The notes: generated from the sequence alone by a model not told the origin. 64,000 bases of DNA from Paenibacillus amylolyticus (GCF_003719335.1 NZ_RIAS01000001.1:620001-684000); one strand, 5' to 3'. Shown: positions 27,234 to 37,466, counted from the first letter of the stretch. Numbers and translations: made by a program.

Positions 27234-28082
27234 ATGATAGATTACACACAATATTTACCTGAACATGAGGTAGAGCGAATCGGTAAACATGAACTTCACG
27301 TTGAAGTTTACAAGCCAAATCAAGGATCAGGCACGACAACGATGAGCACTCATCCTCCGCTGTTATTGGTTCACGGGGCATACACAGGCAGCTGGATGTG
27401 GAGTAAGTATATCCCCCACTTTGTAGAGCATGGATGGACTTGTTATGCAATGAATCTCAGAAGCCACTATAGAAGCCGGGTGATGGACATGACTCAAATA
27501 TCGGTGGAGAATTATTTGGAGGACATTCGTGAGGTACTGTCTCTGCTTGATGAACCTTTTATAGTGGTGGGCTTCAGCATGGGAGGCATACTCAGCCAAA
27601 AGATTGCGGAAACCGCTGACCTGGCAGGTTTAATTATCATCGACACCAGTATCAGCAGAGAAGTTCATGATGCCCTCCCTTACCCCTTGGTGGATCGAAT
27701 AGAACCAGGAATAATCATGCCCGCACCTTTACGCGAGGAGAACGAAACGATCGATGAAACCTCAGAGGATATCGCTTTTCAACGCCACTATCTGCAAATG
27801 GAATCGGCAAAAGCATTTCGAACCTTTTCAGCCCTCTGTGGAGCAAAAGGGCTTTCCATCGATGGGAGTCTGATTACTTGTCCCAGTCTCGTGATTAAAG
27901 CTGTGTTGTCTGAGGACGAGGATCAAAGAGGGCAATTAACCGCGAAGCAACTAGGGTCCAGTTATGCCGGGCTTTGGGATACAACACATACAGGTCTGCT
28001 TGTGGGTCAGCGATATAAAGAAGCCGTAGATGTGATTCTGGAGTGGCTTGATTCCAATTATTCAGATAAAAAAACGGGATGA
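27234..28082 (+). CDS. Alpha/beta hydrolase under MarR control
   Basis: 282 residues; LLLVHGAYTGSWMW near residue 47 is the oxyanion strand-loop, GFSMGG near residue 115 the nucleophile elbow, and DTTHTGLLV near residue 257 supplies the likely catalytic His. Fold and motifs place it with esterases or lactonases of the alpha/beta-hydrolase_6 kind; the substrate is not evident. ATG 27234 has GAGGAGG 7 nt upstream. It lies 53 nt downstream of marR, separated by a second operator, so it may be read both from the marR promoter and under MarR roadblock. A terminator follows at 28087. Confidence 0.8.
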   Translation: MIDYTQYLPEHEVERIGKHELHVEVYKPNQGSGTTTMSTHPPLLLVHGAYTGSWMWSKYIPHFVEHGWTCYAMNLRSHYRSRVMDMTQISVENYLEDIREVLSLLDEPFIVVGFSMGGILSQKIAETADLAGLIIIDTSISREVHDALPYPLVDRIEPGIIMPAPLREENETIDETSEDIAFQRHYLQMESAKAFRTFSALCGAKGLSIDGSLITCPSLVIKAVLSEDEDQRGQLTAKQLGSSYAGLWDTTHTGLLVGQRYKEAVDVILEWLDSNYSDKKTG

Positions 28083-28086
28083 GAGA

Positions 28087-28120
28087 AAAGAGCAACCTCC
28101 TTGGAGATTGCTCTTTCTTT
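28087..28120 (+). terminator. Terminator of the marR-hydrolase unit
   Basis: AAAGAGCAACCTCC and GGAGATTGCTCTTT form a stem of about 12 bp with a short loop, followed by TCTTTTTC. Confidence 0.85.
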
Positions 28121-28224
28121 TTCTCGTTCCTTACTTCAATAATTCTTAAATTCTTTATGTCCTTAGTTCTTTAGTTCTTATTCTCCATCGGTTTATCTGC
28201 TTTAAATAAAAGGTACATTTCCCC

Positions 28225-29574
28225 TTACTGCTTCGCTCTTTTCTTGATCATATAAATAACTGAGACGATCAGGAACCACACGGGTGTTACAAACAACGCC
28301 ACTCTTGTATCGTCTGCGAGCGCCAATACAATGACCACAAAGGTCAGAAACACCAGAATGAATATATTGGAAAAAGGATAGAGCGGCAGTCTGAACCGAC
28401 TTTGACGTGCCAGGTCAGGCTGAGTGCGCTTATATCGCAGATGACAGATCACCATGATTCCCCAGACAAATATAAAACATACCGTTGACACACTGGTAAC
28501 CAGTGTGAAAACCCCTTCGGGCATGATGTAGTTCAGCACAATCGCGATAAAGATCACAACGGTGGAGAAAAAAAGCGCATTGGCTGGAACCTTTCTATTG
28601 TTAACACGCGCAAAGGATTCGGGTGCATTTCGGTCTTTGGCCATGGAATATACCATACGGCTTGTACTGAAAATCGCACTGTTACATGCAGATGCCGCCG
28701 ATGTCAGCACGACAAAATTAACCACTCCGGCTGCTGCCGCAATACCTACCGCTGCAAATACCTGTACAAACGGGCTTTCCGTTGGCACAATCGCATTCCA
28801 TGGATAGATGCTCATAATAATCAACAAAGCACCCACATAGAAAAGCAATACCCGAATAGGAATCTGATTAATGGCTTTGGGAATGACTTTTTCCGGATTT
28901 TCCGTCTCCCCTGCGGTCAACCCCACCAGTTCCATGCCTACAAACGCAAACACGACCATCTGAAATGAGATGATGAAACCATGCATTCCATTCGGAAACC
29001 AGCCCCCGTGGCTCCAGAGGTTAGTAAAGCTTGCAGCACCCTGATCCGTTGTAAAACCTGTAAAGATCATATACAAACCAACCACGATAAGTGCCAGTAT
29101 AGCGATGACTTTAATCAAGGCAAACCAAAACTCCATCTCCCCAAACAGCTTGACCGTAGCCAAATTCATCCCTAGCAAAATCACCAAGGCAATCAGTCCC
29201 GGCATCCATTGTGGTACGTTCGGAAACCAGAACTGCGTGTATAAACCAACAGCAGTAATATCCGCCATCGCGATGGATATCCAGCAGAACCAATACGTCC
29301 ACCCCGTAATAAACGCCGCCATATTTCCCAGGTAATCACGCACGAAATCCACAAAGGAGTGGTACTGCAGATTGCTCAGCAACAACTCTCCAAGTGCTCT
29401 CATAATGAGGAATAATACGACACCTGTAATGATATATGCGAGCAGGATCGATGGGCCGGTGAGTTGAATCGTTTTGCCCGCTCCGAGAAACAACCCTGTT
29501 CCGATCGCCCCTCCAATCGCCATTAGCTGCACATGCCTGTTCTTTAATCCTCTTGTCAACGTTTCTTCCTGCAT
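28225..29574 (-). CDS. cycA: Amino-acid permease, CycA-like (D-Ser/D-Ala/Gly type)
   Basis: 449 residues with about 12 membrane segments, APC superfamily, AAT family. GGAIGTGLFLGAG is the substrate-binding loop of helix 1. The blocks WFCWISIAMADITAVGLYTQ, NLATVKLFGEMEFWFALIK and FAFVGMELVGLTAGET closely follow E. coli CycA, which imports glycine, D-alanine and D-serine with protons; substrate by analogy only. ATG 29574 is preferred to the GTG at 29667 because the family starts with the QEETLTRGLKNRH segment; its ribosome site (GGTGGTG) is weak. Monocistronic. Confidence 0.85.
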   Translation of the reverse strand: MQEETLTRGLKNRHVQLMAIGGAIGTGLFLGAGKTIQLTGPSILLAYIITGVVLFLIMRALGELLLSNLQYHSFVDFVRDYLGNMAAFITGWTYWFCWISIAMADITAVGLYTQFWFPNVPQWMPGLIALVILLGMNLATVKLFGEMEFWFALIKVIAILALIVVGLYMIFTGFTTDQGAASFTNLWSHGGWFPNGMHGFIISFQMVVFAFVGMELVGLTAGETENPEKVIPKAINQIPIRVLLFYVGALLIIMSIYPWNAIVPTESPFVQVFAAVGIAAAAGVVNFVVLTSAASACNSAIFSTSRMVYSMAKDRNAPESFARVNNRKVPANALFFSTVVIFIAIVLNYIMPEGVFTLVTSVSTVCFIFVWGIMVICHLRYKRTQPDLARQSRFRLPLYPFSNIFILVFLTFVVIVLALADDTRVALFVTPVWFLIVSVIYMIKKRAKQ

Positions 29575-29815
29575 GGTACACCACCACTCTCTTTCTGCGC
29601 ATGCTCTCTGTGATGCAAAAATAATATACCATCTAATATATAATAATCTTCGCTGAATACCTATCATTACTTTTTGATTATTTTATCATGAAGCAGATTT
29701 CAAAACGTGTATGACCACAATTCGCATCGGAGCCAATAGAATGTAAACAAGCTGCCGCCTGTTTGATACAGACAGCAGCTTTGAAGTCCTAACATTTTTT
29801 AGTTTCTTGCGGGAA

Positions 29816-31021
29816 TTAATCCCCTCCCTCGTACCATAGCTCCAGCGGCAAACCAACCAGAGATTTGCCAATCCACTCTCTGGCGATGTTGTTGGAGGGA
29901 CCCATGGCGATGCCTGCACGTGCATCACGGAAGAGGCGTTCAAACACGCCTTTTTTATAACCATAACCTCCGGTAACATCCAGCGCTGCTTTGGTCGCTT
30001 TATTAGCAACTTCTGCAGCATGAATTTTGAATTCAACCAGCGCCAGGAACAGCTCGACTTGCGGTCTGCCCTGTGCCTGAAGTTCGTCCAGCTGCCTCGC
30101 AAGAGATAACTGCCATGGCTTCAAGCTGGAGATCAGCACCTTCACCTCAGCCAACTGCTGGCGGATGATCTGGTAATCAGCCAAACGCTTGTTAAAGTCC
30201 CGATGAACCATACCCTTCACATACTCGGATGCAGCCTCAAGAGCTGCCTCGGCAACTCCAAGCCAGGTGGAGCCCAGGCCAATCAGATATACGGGGGATA
30301 CACCACTTTCCAGAATTTCGCGTCCCTGTCCCTCCGTACCGAGCTTATCCCTAGCAGCAATCCGGACGCCCTCGTACGTGATCGGGCCACTATGGTTTCC
30401 TCGAACACCAAGTGCATCCCATATCCCCGAAGTAATGCCTTCCAGTTGCCCATCGACAAGGAAAAAGCTCACATCTGTTGGAGTTTGTGCTCCTGGCGTG
30501 CGGGTCTGGGTTACATAAAAATCAGCTTGTCCCGAACTTGTCGTGAACGACTTTTCGGCATTCAGAATGTAATCATCTCCGTCTCGGGAAGCCTCGCTGA
30601 AATTAAACCACCAGTGACCTCCCGAAGCGCGCTCGCTAGTAGAGTACGTACCAATGGCCCCATTGCGTACCGGCTTTAGCCAGCGCTCCTTCTGATCCTC
30701 ATTTCCGTAGAGGGCTATCGTCTGAACGGCTCCAACATGCATGACATACACCAGTGAAGTCGAAGGGCATCCCTTGGCAATTTCTTCTGCCGCAATCGCA
30801 AAGGCAACATGATCCAGGCCGCGTCCGTCGAAGCGCTCGGGAATCAGCACGCCATTCCACCCGGTCTCGGCAAGCGCGGACAGATTCTCACGCGGGAACC
30901 GACCCTCACGGTCGATCAGTTCCGCACGTGGTTTAATGACTTCGTCGACAATGCCCCGGATTTCAGCTCTCAATTGCTCATAGTCAGGCTGGGTGTGAAT
31001 CGTCTTTGCTTGAATACTCAT
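29816..31021 (-). CDS. Acyl-CoA-dehydrogenase-like flavin monooxygenase (SfnB/DszC type)
   Basis: 401 residues with the acyl-CoA dehydrogenase fold: N-terminal helical domain 1-120, beta domain with GTYSTSERASGGHW and AEKSFTTSSGQADFYV near 125-170, C-terminal helical domain to 401 with VTGGYGYKKGVFERLFRDARAG. The usual catalytic glutamate region is not conserved in an obvious way, and the genomic context of SsuD- and SfnG-like genes points to a flavin-dependent monooxygenase of sulfur scavenging rather than fatty-acid oxidation. It is the last gene of a four-gene minus-strand cluster, 95 nt after sfnG. Confidence 0.8.
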   Translation of the reverse strand: MSIQAKTIHTQPDYEQLRAEIRGIVDEVIKPRAELIDREGRFPRENLSALAETGWNGVLIPERFDGRGLDHVAFAIAAEEIAKGCPSTSLVYVMHVGAVQTIALYGNEDQKERWLKPVRNGAIGTYSTSERASGGHWWFNFSEASRDGDDYILNAEKSFTTSSGQADFYVTQTRTPGAQTPTDVSFFLVDGQLEGITSGIWDALGVRGNHSGPITYEGVRIAARDKLGTEGQGREILESGVSPVYLIGLGSTWLGVAEAALEAASEYVKGMVHRDFNKRLADYQIIRQQLAEVKVLISSLKPWQLSLARQLDELQAQGRPQVELFLALVEFKIHAAEVANKATKAALDVTGGYGYKKGVFERLFRDARAGIAMGPSNNIAREWIGKSLVGLPLELWYEGGD

Positions 31022-31116
31022 ATGTCATCTCTCCTCTAATTAAAATAGGGATTATCCCTCAATAACACGAATACAGATGTACCCATCCATTCCATCTATT
31101 AAAATCAATGTTCTGC

Positions 31117-32193
31117 TCAGGTAGCTGTAACCCGGCTTAGCGCAGCCTCCTTCTCTTTAACCAGCGGGATGACCTTCTCACCGAAAGCCTGAATATCCTC
31201 ATCGTAATGAAGAAAGCCGATCAGAACGAGGTCTACTCCAATCTTTTTCAACGCAATGATGCGGTCTGCCACCTGCTCGGGAGTACCAATCAAGCCTGTT
31301 TTGAACCCGTCATTATATTGCACCAGGTCGTCAAAATTGGAATTCGACCACATTCCCTCCTGTTCAGGGGAGGCTTTGCCTGCAAATTGAACCTGACTGC
31401 GAAAACCCTCCACGGCCTCAGGATCAGCATATCGAATAATCTGACGAAGTACCTCCACTGCTTCTTCTTCCGTATCCCGCACGATGGCAAATGCATTGAC
31501 TCCGAATCGCAGCTTGCGATTATAGGACGCCGCCCGCTCGGTCACATCCTCAATCTGGGAACGGAAACCATCAATGGTATTCCCGTTCATGAAATACCAA
31601 TCCGAGACTCGTGCAGCCATGTCGCGTGCAGCCGCCGAATTTCCTCCCTGAAACACAGGGGGAACTGCAACCGGTTTGGGTTTGTGTGGCGCTTCATGAA
31701 TACGGTAAAAGTCACCCTGGTGATTGGCTTTGTCTTGCGTCCACAACTCCTTCAGCACACGAATAAACTCTTCGGAGCGACGATATCGCTCGTTATGGTC
31801 CAGCCACGGTTCTCCGAATCCATGAAATTCACCCTTGAACCAGCCGCTGACAATATTTACGGCAACCCGTCCTTGGCTGATATGGTCAATCGTCGTAATC
31901 GCTTTTGCTACTGGACCGGGATGCCATAATCCTGGCAATATGGCCGCTATCAGTTTCAAGCGATCTGTAACTACCGCGAGTGCAGAGGCAAGAGCAATGG
32001 CTTCCAGTTGATTTTCAGCCCCGTAGCTGGCCATAAATCTGGTTTGCAATAACGCATAATCAAAGCCCGCCTCTTCTGCGATTCTGGCATACCTCGCGTT
32101 ATCCTCGAATGACCAGCCTGTTTTTTGCGGGATGCTGGAGATAACCAAACCCCCACTTACATTAGGAACCCAATACGCAAATTGCATGGACAT
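31117..32193 (-). CDS. sfnG: FMNH2-dependent dimethylsulfone monooxygenase SfnG-like
   Basis: 358 residues, bacterial luciferase-like (LLM) TIM barrel. The N-terminus QFAYWVPNVSGGLV is the SfnG hallmark; further LLM motifs are NIVSGWFKGEFHGFGEPW and PPVFQGGNSAAARDMAA. SfnG turns dimethylsulfone into methanesulfinate with FMNH2 and oxygen. ATG 32193 has AGAGGTG 9 nt upstream. The next gene upstream is ssuD; together they would take dimethylsulfone or sulfonates to sulfite. No flavin reductase is encoded nearby. Confidence 0.85.
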   Translation of the reverse strand: MSMQFAYWVPNVSGGLVISSIPQKTGWSFEDNARYARIAEEAGFDYALLQTRFMASYGAENQLEAIALASALAVVTDRLKLIAAILPGLWHPGPVAKAITTIDHISQGRVAVNIVSGWFKGEFHGFGEPWLDHNERYRRSEEFIRVLKELWTQDKANHQGDFYRIHEAPHKPKPVAVPPVFQGGNSAAARDMAARVSDWYFMNGNTIDGFRSQIEDVTERAASYNRKLRFGVNAFAIVRDTEEEAVEVLRQIIRYADPEAVEGFRSQVQFAGKASPEQEGMWSNSNFDDLVQYNDGFKTGLIGTPEQVADRIIALKKIGVDLVLIGFLHYDEDIQAFGEKVIPLVKEKEAALSRVTAT

Positions 32194-32370
32194 CTTAAAT
32201 CACCTCTTCAATGGAATGAATTATAGTCAAGGGCCAGGACCCTCTCTACCGGAGATAAATGCAACAAAAAAAGACATCTTCAACCTTATACATGTGAAGT
32301 GCCTTTAGTTCGTCTAATCGGCCAGAAAATATGATGTTTTCAATGAAGATAACGCAAAAAGCAGACGGCA

Positions 32371-33528
32371 TCATTTGGAAGCTGCAGGCGTTTTTACCAC
32401 ATGATCAGGAAGGGTATTATTGGCGATCATCTCACCAAAAGGACTGATAAATGAACGTTCACCGTTGTTCCCATACTGTGCATAATTCAGCTTTGGGAAC
32501 AACAGCTCGGCAGTACGGTAGGCTTCTTCCAGATGCGGGTACCCCGACATAATGAAGGTTTCAATACCCAATGCCTCGTACTCCCTCATTCTCTCTGCAA
32601 CCTGGTCGGGATCGCCTACAAGCGCTGTACCGGCACCGCCTCTGACCAGTCCAATGCCTGCCCACAGATTCGGGCTGATTTCCAGATTGGAACGATCCCC
32701 GTTATGCAGTCTGGCCATTCGCTGTTGACCGACGGAATCCATACGAGCATAGATCTTCTGGGCTGAAGCAATGGTTTCTTCATCCAGATGAGCGATCAGG
32801 TCATTCGCGGCCTGCCAGGCCTCTTCTGCGGTTGGACGAACGATGACATGAAGCCGGATGCCAAAGCGCAAACTTCTTCCCTTTTTGGCAGCAAGCTCTC
32901 GCATTCGGTTGATCTTGGCCTCTACCTGATCTGGTGGCTCACCCCAAGTCAGGTATACATCCACATGCTCTGATGCCACCTCCATGGCAGCATCAGAGGA
33001 GCCTCCAAAATAAAGCGGAGGATAAGGCTTCTGAATGGTCGGATACAGAACCGCTCCGCCGTGGACCTTTAAATATTTGCCGTCAAAATTGACTTCTTCG
33101 CCAGCCAGTTCCTTGCGCCATATCGTTAGAAATTCATCTGTTAATTCGTAGCGCTCATCATGACCCAGGAATACCCCGTCTCCCTCAAGCTCAATCGGGT
33201 CACCTCCGGCTACGACATTGATCAGCAATCTCCCTTTGGAAAATCGGTCCAATGTGCTCGCCATTCGTGCCGCCGTGGTAGGCAGCATCAGCCCTGGACG
33301 GGCAGCGACCAGAAATTTCAGCTTGTCCGTTACCGATACCAGCGAGGAAGCAACAATCCAGGCGTCTTCACATGATTTTCCCGTAGGCAGCAACACTCCG
33401 GCAAACCCAAGCTCATCGGCAGCTTGTGCTACCTGCTTGCAATAGTGGTAGGTCACTGCCCTGGCGCCTTCTCGGGTGCCCAGAAATCTTCCGTCCCCAT
33501 GTGTCGGGATAAACCAAAACAATTCCAT
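32371..33528 (-). CDS. ssuD: FMNH2-dependent alkanesulfonate monooxygenase SsuD-like
   Basis: 385 residues; the start [17 protein letters not shown] and later [18 protein letters not shown] and [13 protein letters not shown] are typical of SsuD, which splits alkanesulfonates into aldehyde and sulfite. ATG 33528 has AGGAGG about 8 nt upstream; the ATG at 33549 sits before that site. It follows the HpaB-type gene by 38 nt and precedes sfnG by 177 nt. The usual partners ssuABC (uptake) and ssuE (reductase) are absent from the window. Confidence 0.88.
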   Translation of the reverse strand: MELFWFIPTHGDGRFLGTREGARAVTYHYCKQVAQAADELGFAGVLLPTGKSCEDAWIVASSLVSVTDKLKFLVAARPGLMLPTTAARMASTLDRFSKGRLLINVVAGGDPIELEGDGVFLGHDERYELTDEFLTIWRKELAGEEVNFDGKYLKVHGGAVLYPTIQKPYPPLYFGGSSDAAMEVASEHVDVYLTWGEPPDQVEAKINRMRELAAKKGRSLRFGIRLHVIVRPTAEEAWQAANDLIAHLDEETIASAQKIYARMDSVGQQRMARLHNGDRSNLEISPNLWAGIGLVRGGAGTALVGDPDQVAERMREYEALGIETFIMSGYPHLEEAYRTAELLFPKLNYAQYGNNGERSFISPFGEMIANNTLPDHVVKTPAASK

Positions 33529-33566
33529 TTTTTCTCTCCTCCTGCTCATATGATGGCTATCCTGCT

Positions 33567-35000
33567 CTAGCTTTTCTCTTGAATCAGCTTCCAGACAGGA
33601 GCTGTTAACGACGATTTGTCATGTCGAACGTAATGGGATGCAAGGCCACGGATCGGATCACCTGCATAAAACTTTTCATATAAAAGATGTCTTGCGCCGA
33701 GCGGACTGCCGATGAGATCCCAGGCCAGCTTGAACAGCTCCACTTTTTTCTCAGCACTTACTGCAGCTCCTTCAAAATACAAATGCATAAGTTCGGATAT
33801 CGGACCGTAGAAGTCCTCAATCCCGGAAGGAGTCTGAACAAAGCCACCTGCGCCAACTTGTTGAAGTATCTCGACAGCCCGTGGATAATATTTGGTTCCC
33901 AAATTTCGCGCCGTCTCCACATACGTTAGATCAGGAACGAGCACGCCTGCCGCATCAGGCACGGCTTTGGCCTCCGCTGCAATAATCAGTGCCTTGATCA
34001 CGTCAATCTGTGTCAGCAGCTCCCCCAGTTTCTCTTGAATATGCAAAAATCCGGTTACGCCAATCGACTCAGCCACCGCAAACGCCACCCCTGTGACAAA
34101 TTCCAGCTTGGCTACAAAGCGCACGACATTTTGGTGAAATGCCAGTCCATTGGCCGTACGGTTCCCGCGAAGTTTCAGCACCTTGTCAGAATCTCCGTAG
34201 AGAAGCACCCTTTCCCAAGGAATCAGAACATCATCGAAAAAAAGGACGGCATCCATCTCATCGTATCGTGCACTGAGTGGATGGTTGCGTTCTCGGGCAT
34301 CAGCAAACGACTCCCTGCACACAATATGCAGTCCTGGTGAATTCGCGGGTACGATCAGGACATGAGCATGTTTCTGATGCCGGGTCTGAAATTGCAGAAA
34401 CGAAAAGATGAGAAAATCATGCGTATACGGTGCACCCGTTGCAATCATTTTGGCTCCCCTGACCACAATGCCTTCAGAAGTTTCCTTCACCACATGGAGA
34501 AATCGCTCGGCGATCCGCTGATCATCCAGCCCGCTAGAACGATCAATCTGGGGATCAATGATCGCTGTCGTCAGAAAGAGGTCTCGGTCTCTGGCCTCGT
34601 GGTAATAGGTACTGATTTTGTCCACGAATCGCGGGTCCAGTTCGGATAATTCGTGCCGGGCAGCATACCACCCGGTGATTATGGAACGGGCATAGTCAGA
34701 TAACCGGCTCATCATGCCACTGGTACTAGAAGACCAGACCGCAAAGGACTGACTGCGCTTGTTCAGCTCGGCTGCTGTATACGGAATGAGAAATGAGCTG
34801 TGTACGTATCGTTCCTGTCCATCGGGAGCAAAGCCTACCTGCTTCCGTTGAAGAGGATCATCGAGCATGTTAAACAGCTGCCTGATGGTGGACAGCGTGC
34901 CTTTAAAAGCCGCATGCTCAGAAATATTCCTGACCTGCTGCCCCTCGAGCCAGACACATCGTCCATCCTTCAGACTGGAAATGAAAGTGTCTCCCCTCAA
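33567..35000 (-). CDS. HpaB-type FADH2-dependent monooxygenase
   Basis: 477 residues of the 4-hydroxyphenylacetate 3-monooxygenase (oxygenase component) family. N-terminal [19 protein letters not shown] and the middle block [20 protein letters not shown] are diagnostic, as is the C-terminal helical part with [19 protein letters not shown]. Relatives hydroxylate phenols or related aromatics using FADH2 from a partner reductase. The TTG start at 35000 has AAGGGGTGA upstream and no ATG fits. It is the first gene of the sulfur cluster, under a plausible promoter, divergent from a TetR gene. It may act on an aryl-sulfur compound; the true substrate is unknown. Confidence 0.85.
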   Translation of the reverse strand: MRGDTFISSLKDGRCVWLEGQQVRNISEHAAFKGTLSTIRQLFNMLDDPLQRKQVGFAPDGQERYVHSSFLIPYTAAELNKRSQSFAVWSSSTSGMMSRLSDYARSIITGWYAARHELSELDPRFVDKISTYYHEARDRDLFLTTAIIDPQIDRSSGLDDQRIAERFLHVVKETSEGIVVRGAKMIATGAPYTHDFLIFSFLQFQTRHQKHAHVLIVPANSPGLHIVCRESFADARERNHPLSARYDEMDAVLFFDDVLIPWERVLLYGDSDKVLKLRGNRTANGLAFHQNVVRFVAKLEFVTGVAFAVAESIGVTGFLHIQEKLGELLTQIDVIKALIIAAEAKAVPDAAGVLVPDLTYVETARNLGTKYYPRAVEILQQVGAGGFVQTPSGIEDFYGPISELMHLYFEGAAVSAEKKVELFKLAWDLIGSPLGARHLLYEKFYAGDPIRGLASHYVRHDKSSLTAPVWKLIQEKS

Positions 35001-35058
35001 AATATCACCCCTTGCTCAAATTTTATTTTTCCGATTGATTTGCTTTGTTTTATTGTTT

Positions 35059-35086
35059 ATCATAGCTAATATCCATTGGAGTGCAA
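35059..35086 (-). promoter_or_regulatory. Candidate promoter of the organosulfur operon
   Basis: On the minus strand TTGCAC (35086-35081), 16 nt, TATGAT (35064-35059), about 60 nt upstream of the HpaB-type start. An inverted repeat TTGTT-TAACC-AACAA at 35233-35247 in the same intergenic region could bind the divergent TetR protein. Confidence 0.5.
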
Positions 35087-35284
35087 CAATCAATCATCCA
35101 AGTTTTGACGGTTACCAAACACTAATCCTTGATCTGTTGGGCAACGTCAAAATAAACTACAATTTGGCTTCATCTGGAGGTGGCTGAATTGTAAGCTCAT
35201 TCCCATAGACTTATTAAATACGGATCTAGACGGTGTTGTTTAACCAACAATTCATCCCAATTTGTTGTATTCGAGGTGATATAA

Positions 35285-35902
35285 GTGAATGAATCCCGAA
35301 GCATAGACCGAAGAATTCACAGAACTCGTGTCATGATCTCCGAAGCCTTTTTGACCATTATGGCGAAGCAAAATTACCCGGACATCAGTGTCGTAGACAT
35401 CGCAGAACAAGCCAACATCAACCGCTCAACGTTCTATGCCCACTTTATAGACAAGGAGGATTTGCTGGATACCATTGTAAACGAGAAATTCCAGTTGCTG
35501 GACGATGTGCTCAAGGAACGTGGTGCTGCCATCGATGTGCTTCCCTCATTTGCCGAGCCTGACCCGATCTTTGAGGTCTTGTTTGAACACATCTTTGAAC
35601 ATGATGAGTTCTACCGCGTTATGCTGCTGATCAATCCTGTTGGCAATTTCAGTACCAGGTTGAACGAGGTGATTAAAGCTCACTTTTTCCAACGGATAAC
35701 TCGAATCGGACTAAATCAAAAGGTTCAGGTGCCGCTGGACATTTTACTGGATCATCTCAGCTTCTCCACCACCGGAATCATTCATAAATGGCTAGAAAAC
35801 AACAAAATTTACTCTCCCCATCATATGGCTTTGCAGCTTACCCGCCTTGCCCGACTAGGTGCGTACACCGCGATGGGTGCTCAGGGTCAGGAAACACATT
35901 AA
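35285..35902 (+). CDS. TetR/AcrR-family regulator, divergent from the sulfur cluster
   Basis: 205 residues. The N-terminal helix-turn-helix covers residues 10-60 (RTRVMISEAFLTIMAKQNY, then ISVVDIAEQANINRSTFYAHF, a textbook TetR recognition helix). The C-terminal ligand domain ends in GIIHKWLENNKIYSPHHMA, as in the DhaS/TetR_C_8-like group. GTG 35285 has GAGGTGAT 5 nt upstream. It probably represses the divergent HpaB/SsuD/SfnG operon and responds to a pathway compound; no direct evidence. Confidence 0.85.
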   Translation: MNESRSIDRRIHRTRVMISEAFLTIMAKQNYPDISVVDIAEQANINRSTFYAHFIDKEDLLDTIVNEKFQLLDDVLKERGAAIDVLPSFAEPDPIFEVLFEHIFEHDEFYRVMLLINPVGNFSTRLNEVIKAHFFQRITRIGLNQKVQVPLDILLDHLSFSTTGIIHKWLENNKIYSPHHMALQLTRLARLGAYTAMGAQGQETH

Positions 35903-36261
35903 CCCATTCCTGACGCAGCCTGACTACATCAAAAAATGAACTTCTTTTGGACATGGGAAGAACCCCCATCATGAGTAAACGTAGTTTTTTCTACTGCCTA
36001 CGATAATGGGAGTGTATCAGAGATTCAGAGATTGGACTTTTCCTCCTTGCGTTATATCGCGTAAACCGACGCGCGTATTCCTTTCCTGTTACATCTTCGT
36101 TTTTTTAAAGCTGATCCATGATCGGTATATCAAAACAGCTCCGTCTGATCCACCTGTGCCTCAATCCGCTCCAGCGTCCCAGGGGCTTTATTCCGGAATA
36201 GTATTCATGGGAAAAGCTCCTGACGTGATGAGTCTGTCTCATTGCATACATATACGAAAAA
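35903..36261. other. Intergenic region after tetR and sigK
   Basis: The two flanking genes converge here. I see no gene. A short minus-strand open stretch near 36136-36200 has coding-like composition (PGTLERIEAQVDQTELF, then stop) and may be a relic, but I cannot assign it. Confidence 0.4.
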
Positions 36262-36293
36262 GGACCACCTTTCTTCCTAACGAAAGGCCGCCC
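36256..36293 (-). terminator. Terminator of sigK
   Basis: CCTTTC and GAAAGG form the core stem, extended by GGACC/GGGCGG with G-T pairs. On the minus strand TTTTTCG follows. Confidence 0.65.
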
Positions 36294-36325
36294 TTCTAAT
36301 CTTAAACACATACATTAGTTCACAT

Positions 36326-37024
36326 CTATTTCTGCTTATAAAACTCATGGTACAGCTTCATCAACGCGCGTTTCTCGATCCGCGAAACATAACTGCGTGA
36401 AATGCCAAGCTCCTTGGCAATCTCGCGCTGCGTGCGCTCTTCTCCGCCAGCTTCCAGGCCAAAGCGGCCAATGACGACTTCTTTCTCCCGATCATCCAAA
36501 ATGTCAAGATTACGATAAATCTTGCTTTTCTCAATTTTCAGTTGCACGCGATCTACCACATCATCCGCCTCGGTGCCGAGGATATCAATTAATGTAATTT
36601 CATTTCCTTCTTTATCCGTCCCAATGGGGTCATGCAGGGATACGTCTTTTCGTGTTTTTTTCAGGGATCTGAGATGCATCAGGATTTCGTTTTCAATACA
36701 TCTCGCTGCAAATGTAGCAAGCTTTGTGCCTTTGCCTTGCTGAAAGCTTTCGATAGCTTTGATCAATCCAATCGTTCCAATTGAAATCAGGTCTTCCTGA
36801 TCTTCTCCGGTATTGTCAAACTTCTTGACGATATGCGCCACAAGACGCAGATTGTGTTCAATGAGCAGATTGCGCGAGTGGGCATTACCTTCAGCCATGA
36901 GGCGCAGGTGTTTGGCTTCGTCATCCTCAGCGAGCGGCTGAGGAAACGCATTGTTTTTGACATACGAAACGAGTAACGTTAATTCTTTGATGAACAGGGC
37001 TATTGCGGTAAACAATCCGGGCAC
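36326..37024 (-). CDS. sigK: Sporulation sigma factor SigK, uninterrupted
   Basis: 232 residues. The N-terminus has the hydrophobic pro-sequence of sigma-K ([28 protein letters not shown] region). Region 2 reads [25 protein letters not shown] with [17 protein letters not shown], and region 4 ends [20 protein letters not shown]. It directs late mother-cell transcription after removal of the pro-sequence. GTG 37024 has AGGAGG 7 nt upstream and matches the family start; the ATG at 37126 would add 34 residues unlike sigma-K. In some Bacillota this gene is split by a skin element; here it is whole, so no excision is needed. Confidence 0.95.
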   Translation of the reverse strand: MPGLFTAIALFIKELTLLVSYVKNNAFPQPLAEDDEAKHLRLMAEGNAHSRNLLIEHNLRLVAHIVKKFDNTGEDQEDLISIGTIGLIKAIESFQQGKGTKLATFAARCIENEILMHLRSLKKTRKDVSLHDPIGTDKEGNEITLIDILGTEADDVVDRVQLKIEKSKIYRNLDILDDREKEVVIGRFGLEAGGEERTQREIAKELGISRSYVSRIEKRALMKLYHEFYKQK

Positions 37025-37087
37025 AGATGACACCTCCTGCAGTTTTACAACGATCTGGCCTGAGCACATAAGGGAACAGGGTCGATC

Positions 37088-37096
37088 TATTGTATG
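37088..37096 (-). promoter_or_regulatory. Possible sporulation-type -10 element before sigK
   Basis: On the minus strand CATACAATA, about 64 nt upstream of the start, fits sigma-E (CATACAnT) and sigma-K (CATAnnnTA) -10 patterns. The -35 region is not convincing. Confidence 0.4.
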
Positions 37097-37150
37097 TGGG
37101 CAGAGGCCTAGAAGTGCACGTACCATTAAATCCGCACCAAAATAAACACG

Positions 37151-37330
37151 TTACACGCTCACCGTTACAACTGAACCCACTCTCTCCAGCAGCAAAAACT
37201 CTTTCTCCACACTTTCAATAAAATAGGTTCTCTCCCCAAACAAAATCACATCATGCTGCACCAGCGGAACTTCGCTTTTAAAATAGATAACGTTATCCGT
37301 TTCCCGAAATGCACCTTTATAATAAAACAT
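37151..37330 (-). CDS. Small unknown protein, 59 residues
   Basis: From ATG 37330, with AGGAGG about 10 nt upstream (the ribosome site lies inside the longer frame from 37354, which is therefore rejected). The product starts MFYYKGAFRETDNVIYF and is beta-rich with alternating hydrophobic residues, ending VGSVVTVSV. No signal peptide or cysteine. I do not recognise a family. The clear ribosome site and coding character make it likely real. It lies between sigK and the esterase terminator. Confidence 0.55.
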   Translation of the reverse strand: MFYYKGAFRETDNVIYFKSEVPLVQHDVILFGERTYFIESVEKEFLLLERVGSVVTVSV

Positions 37331-37429
37331 CGTAATTGGTTCCTCCTCTTTCATGAAACTACCTATGTACGTCTCATCTTATACTATACTGTTTACCCTT
37401 CCGATCTGAATCTGTTACACCCAAAATAC

Positions 37430-37466
37430 ATAAAGCCTCAGGCCATGTACAAGACATGCCTGAGGC
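37430..37466 (-). terminator. Terminator of the secreted esterase gene
   Basis: GCCTCAGGCCATGT pairs with ACATGCCTGAGGC (one bulge). On the minus strand TTTATG follows, about 100 nt after the esterase stop. Confidence 0.75.

Noticed and set aside
36006..36299. 97-codon plus-strand frame downstream of tetR
   Set aside because: No ribosome site, and it covers the sigK terminator; composition is not coding-like.
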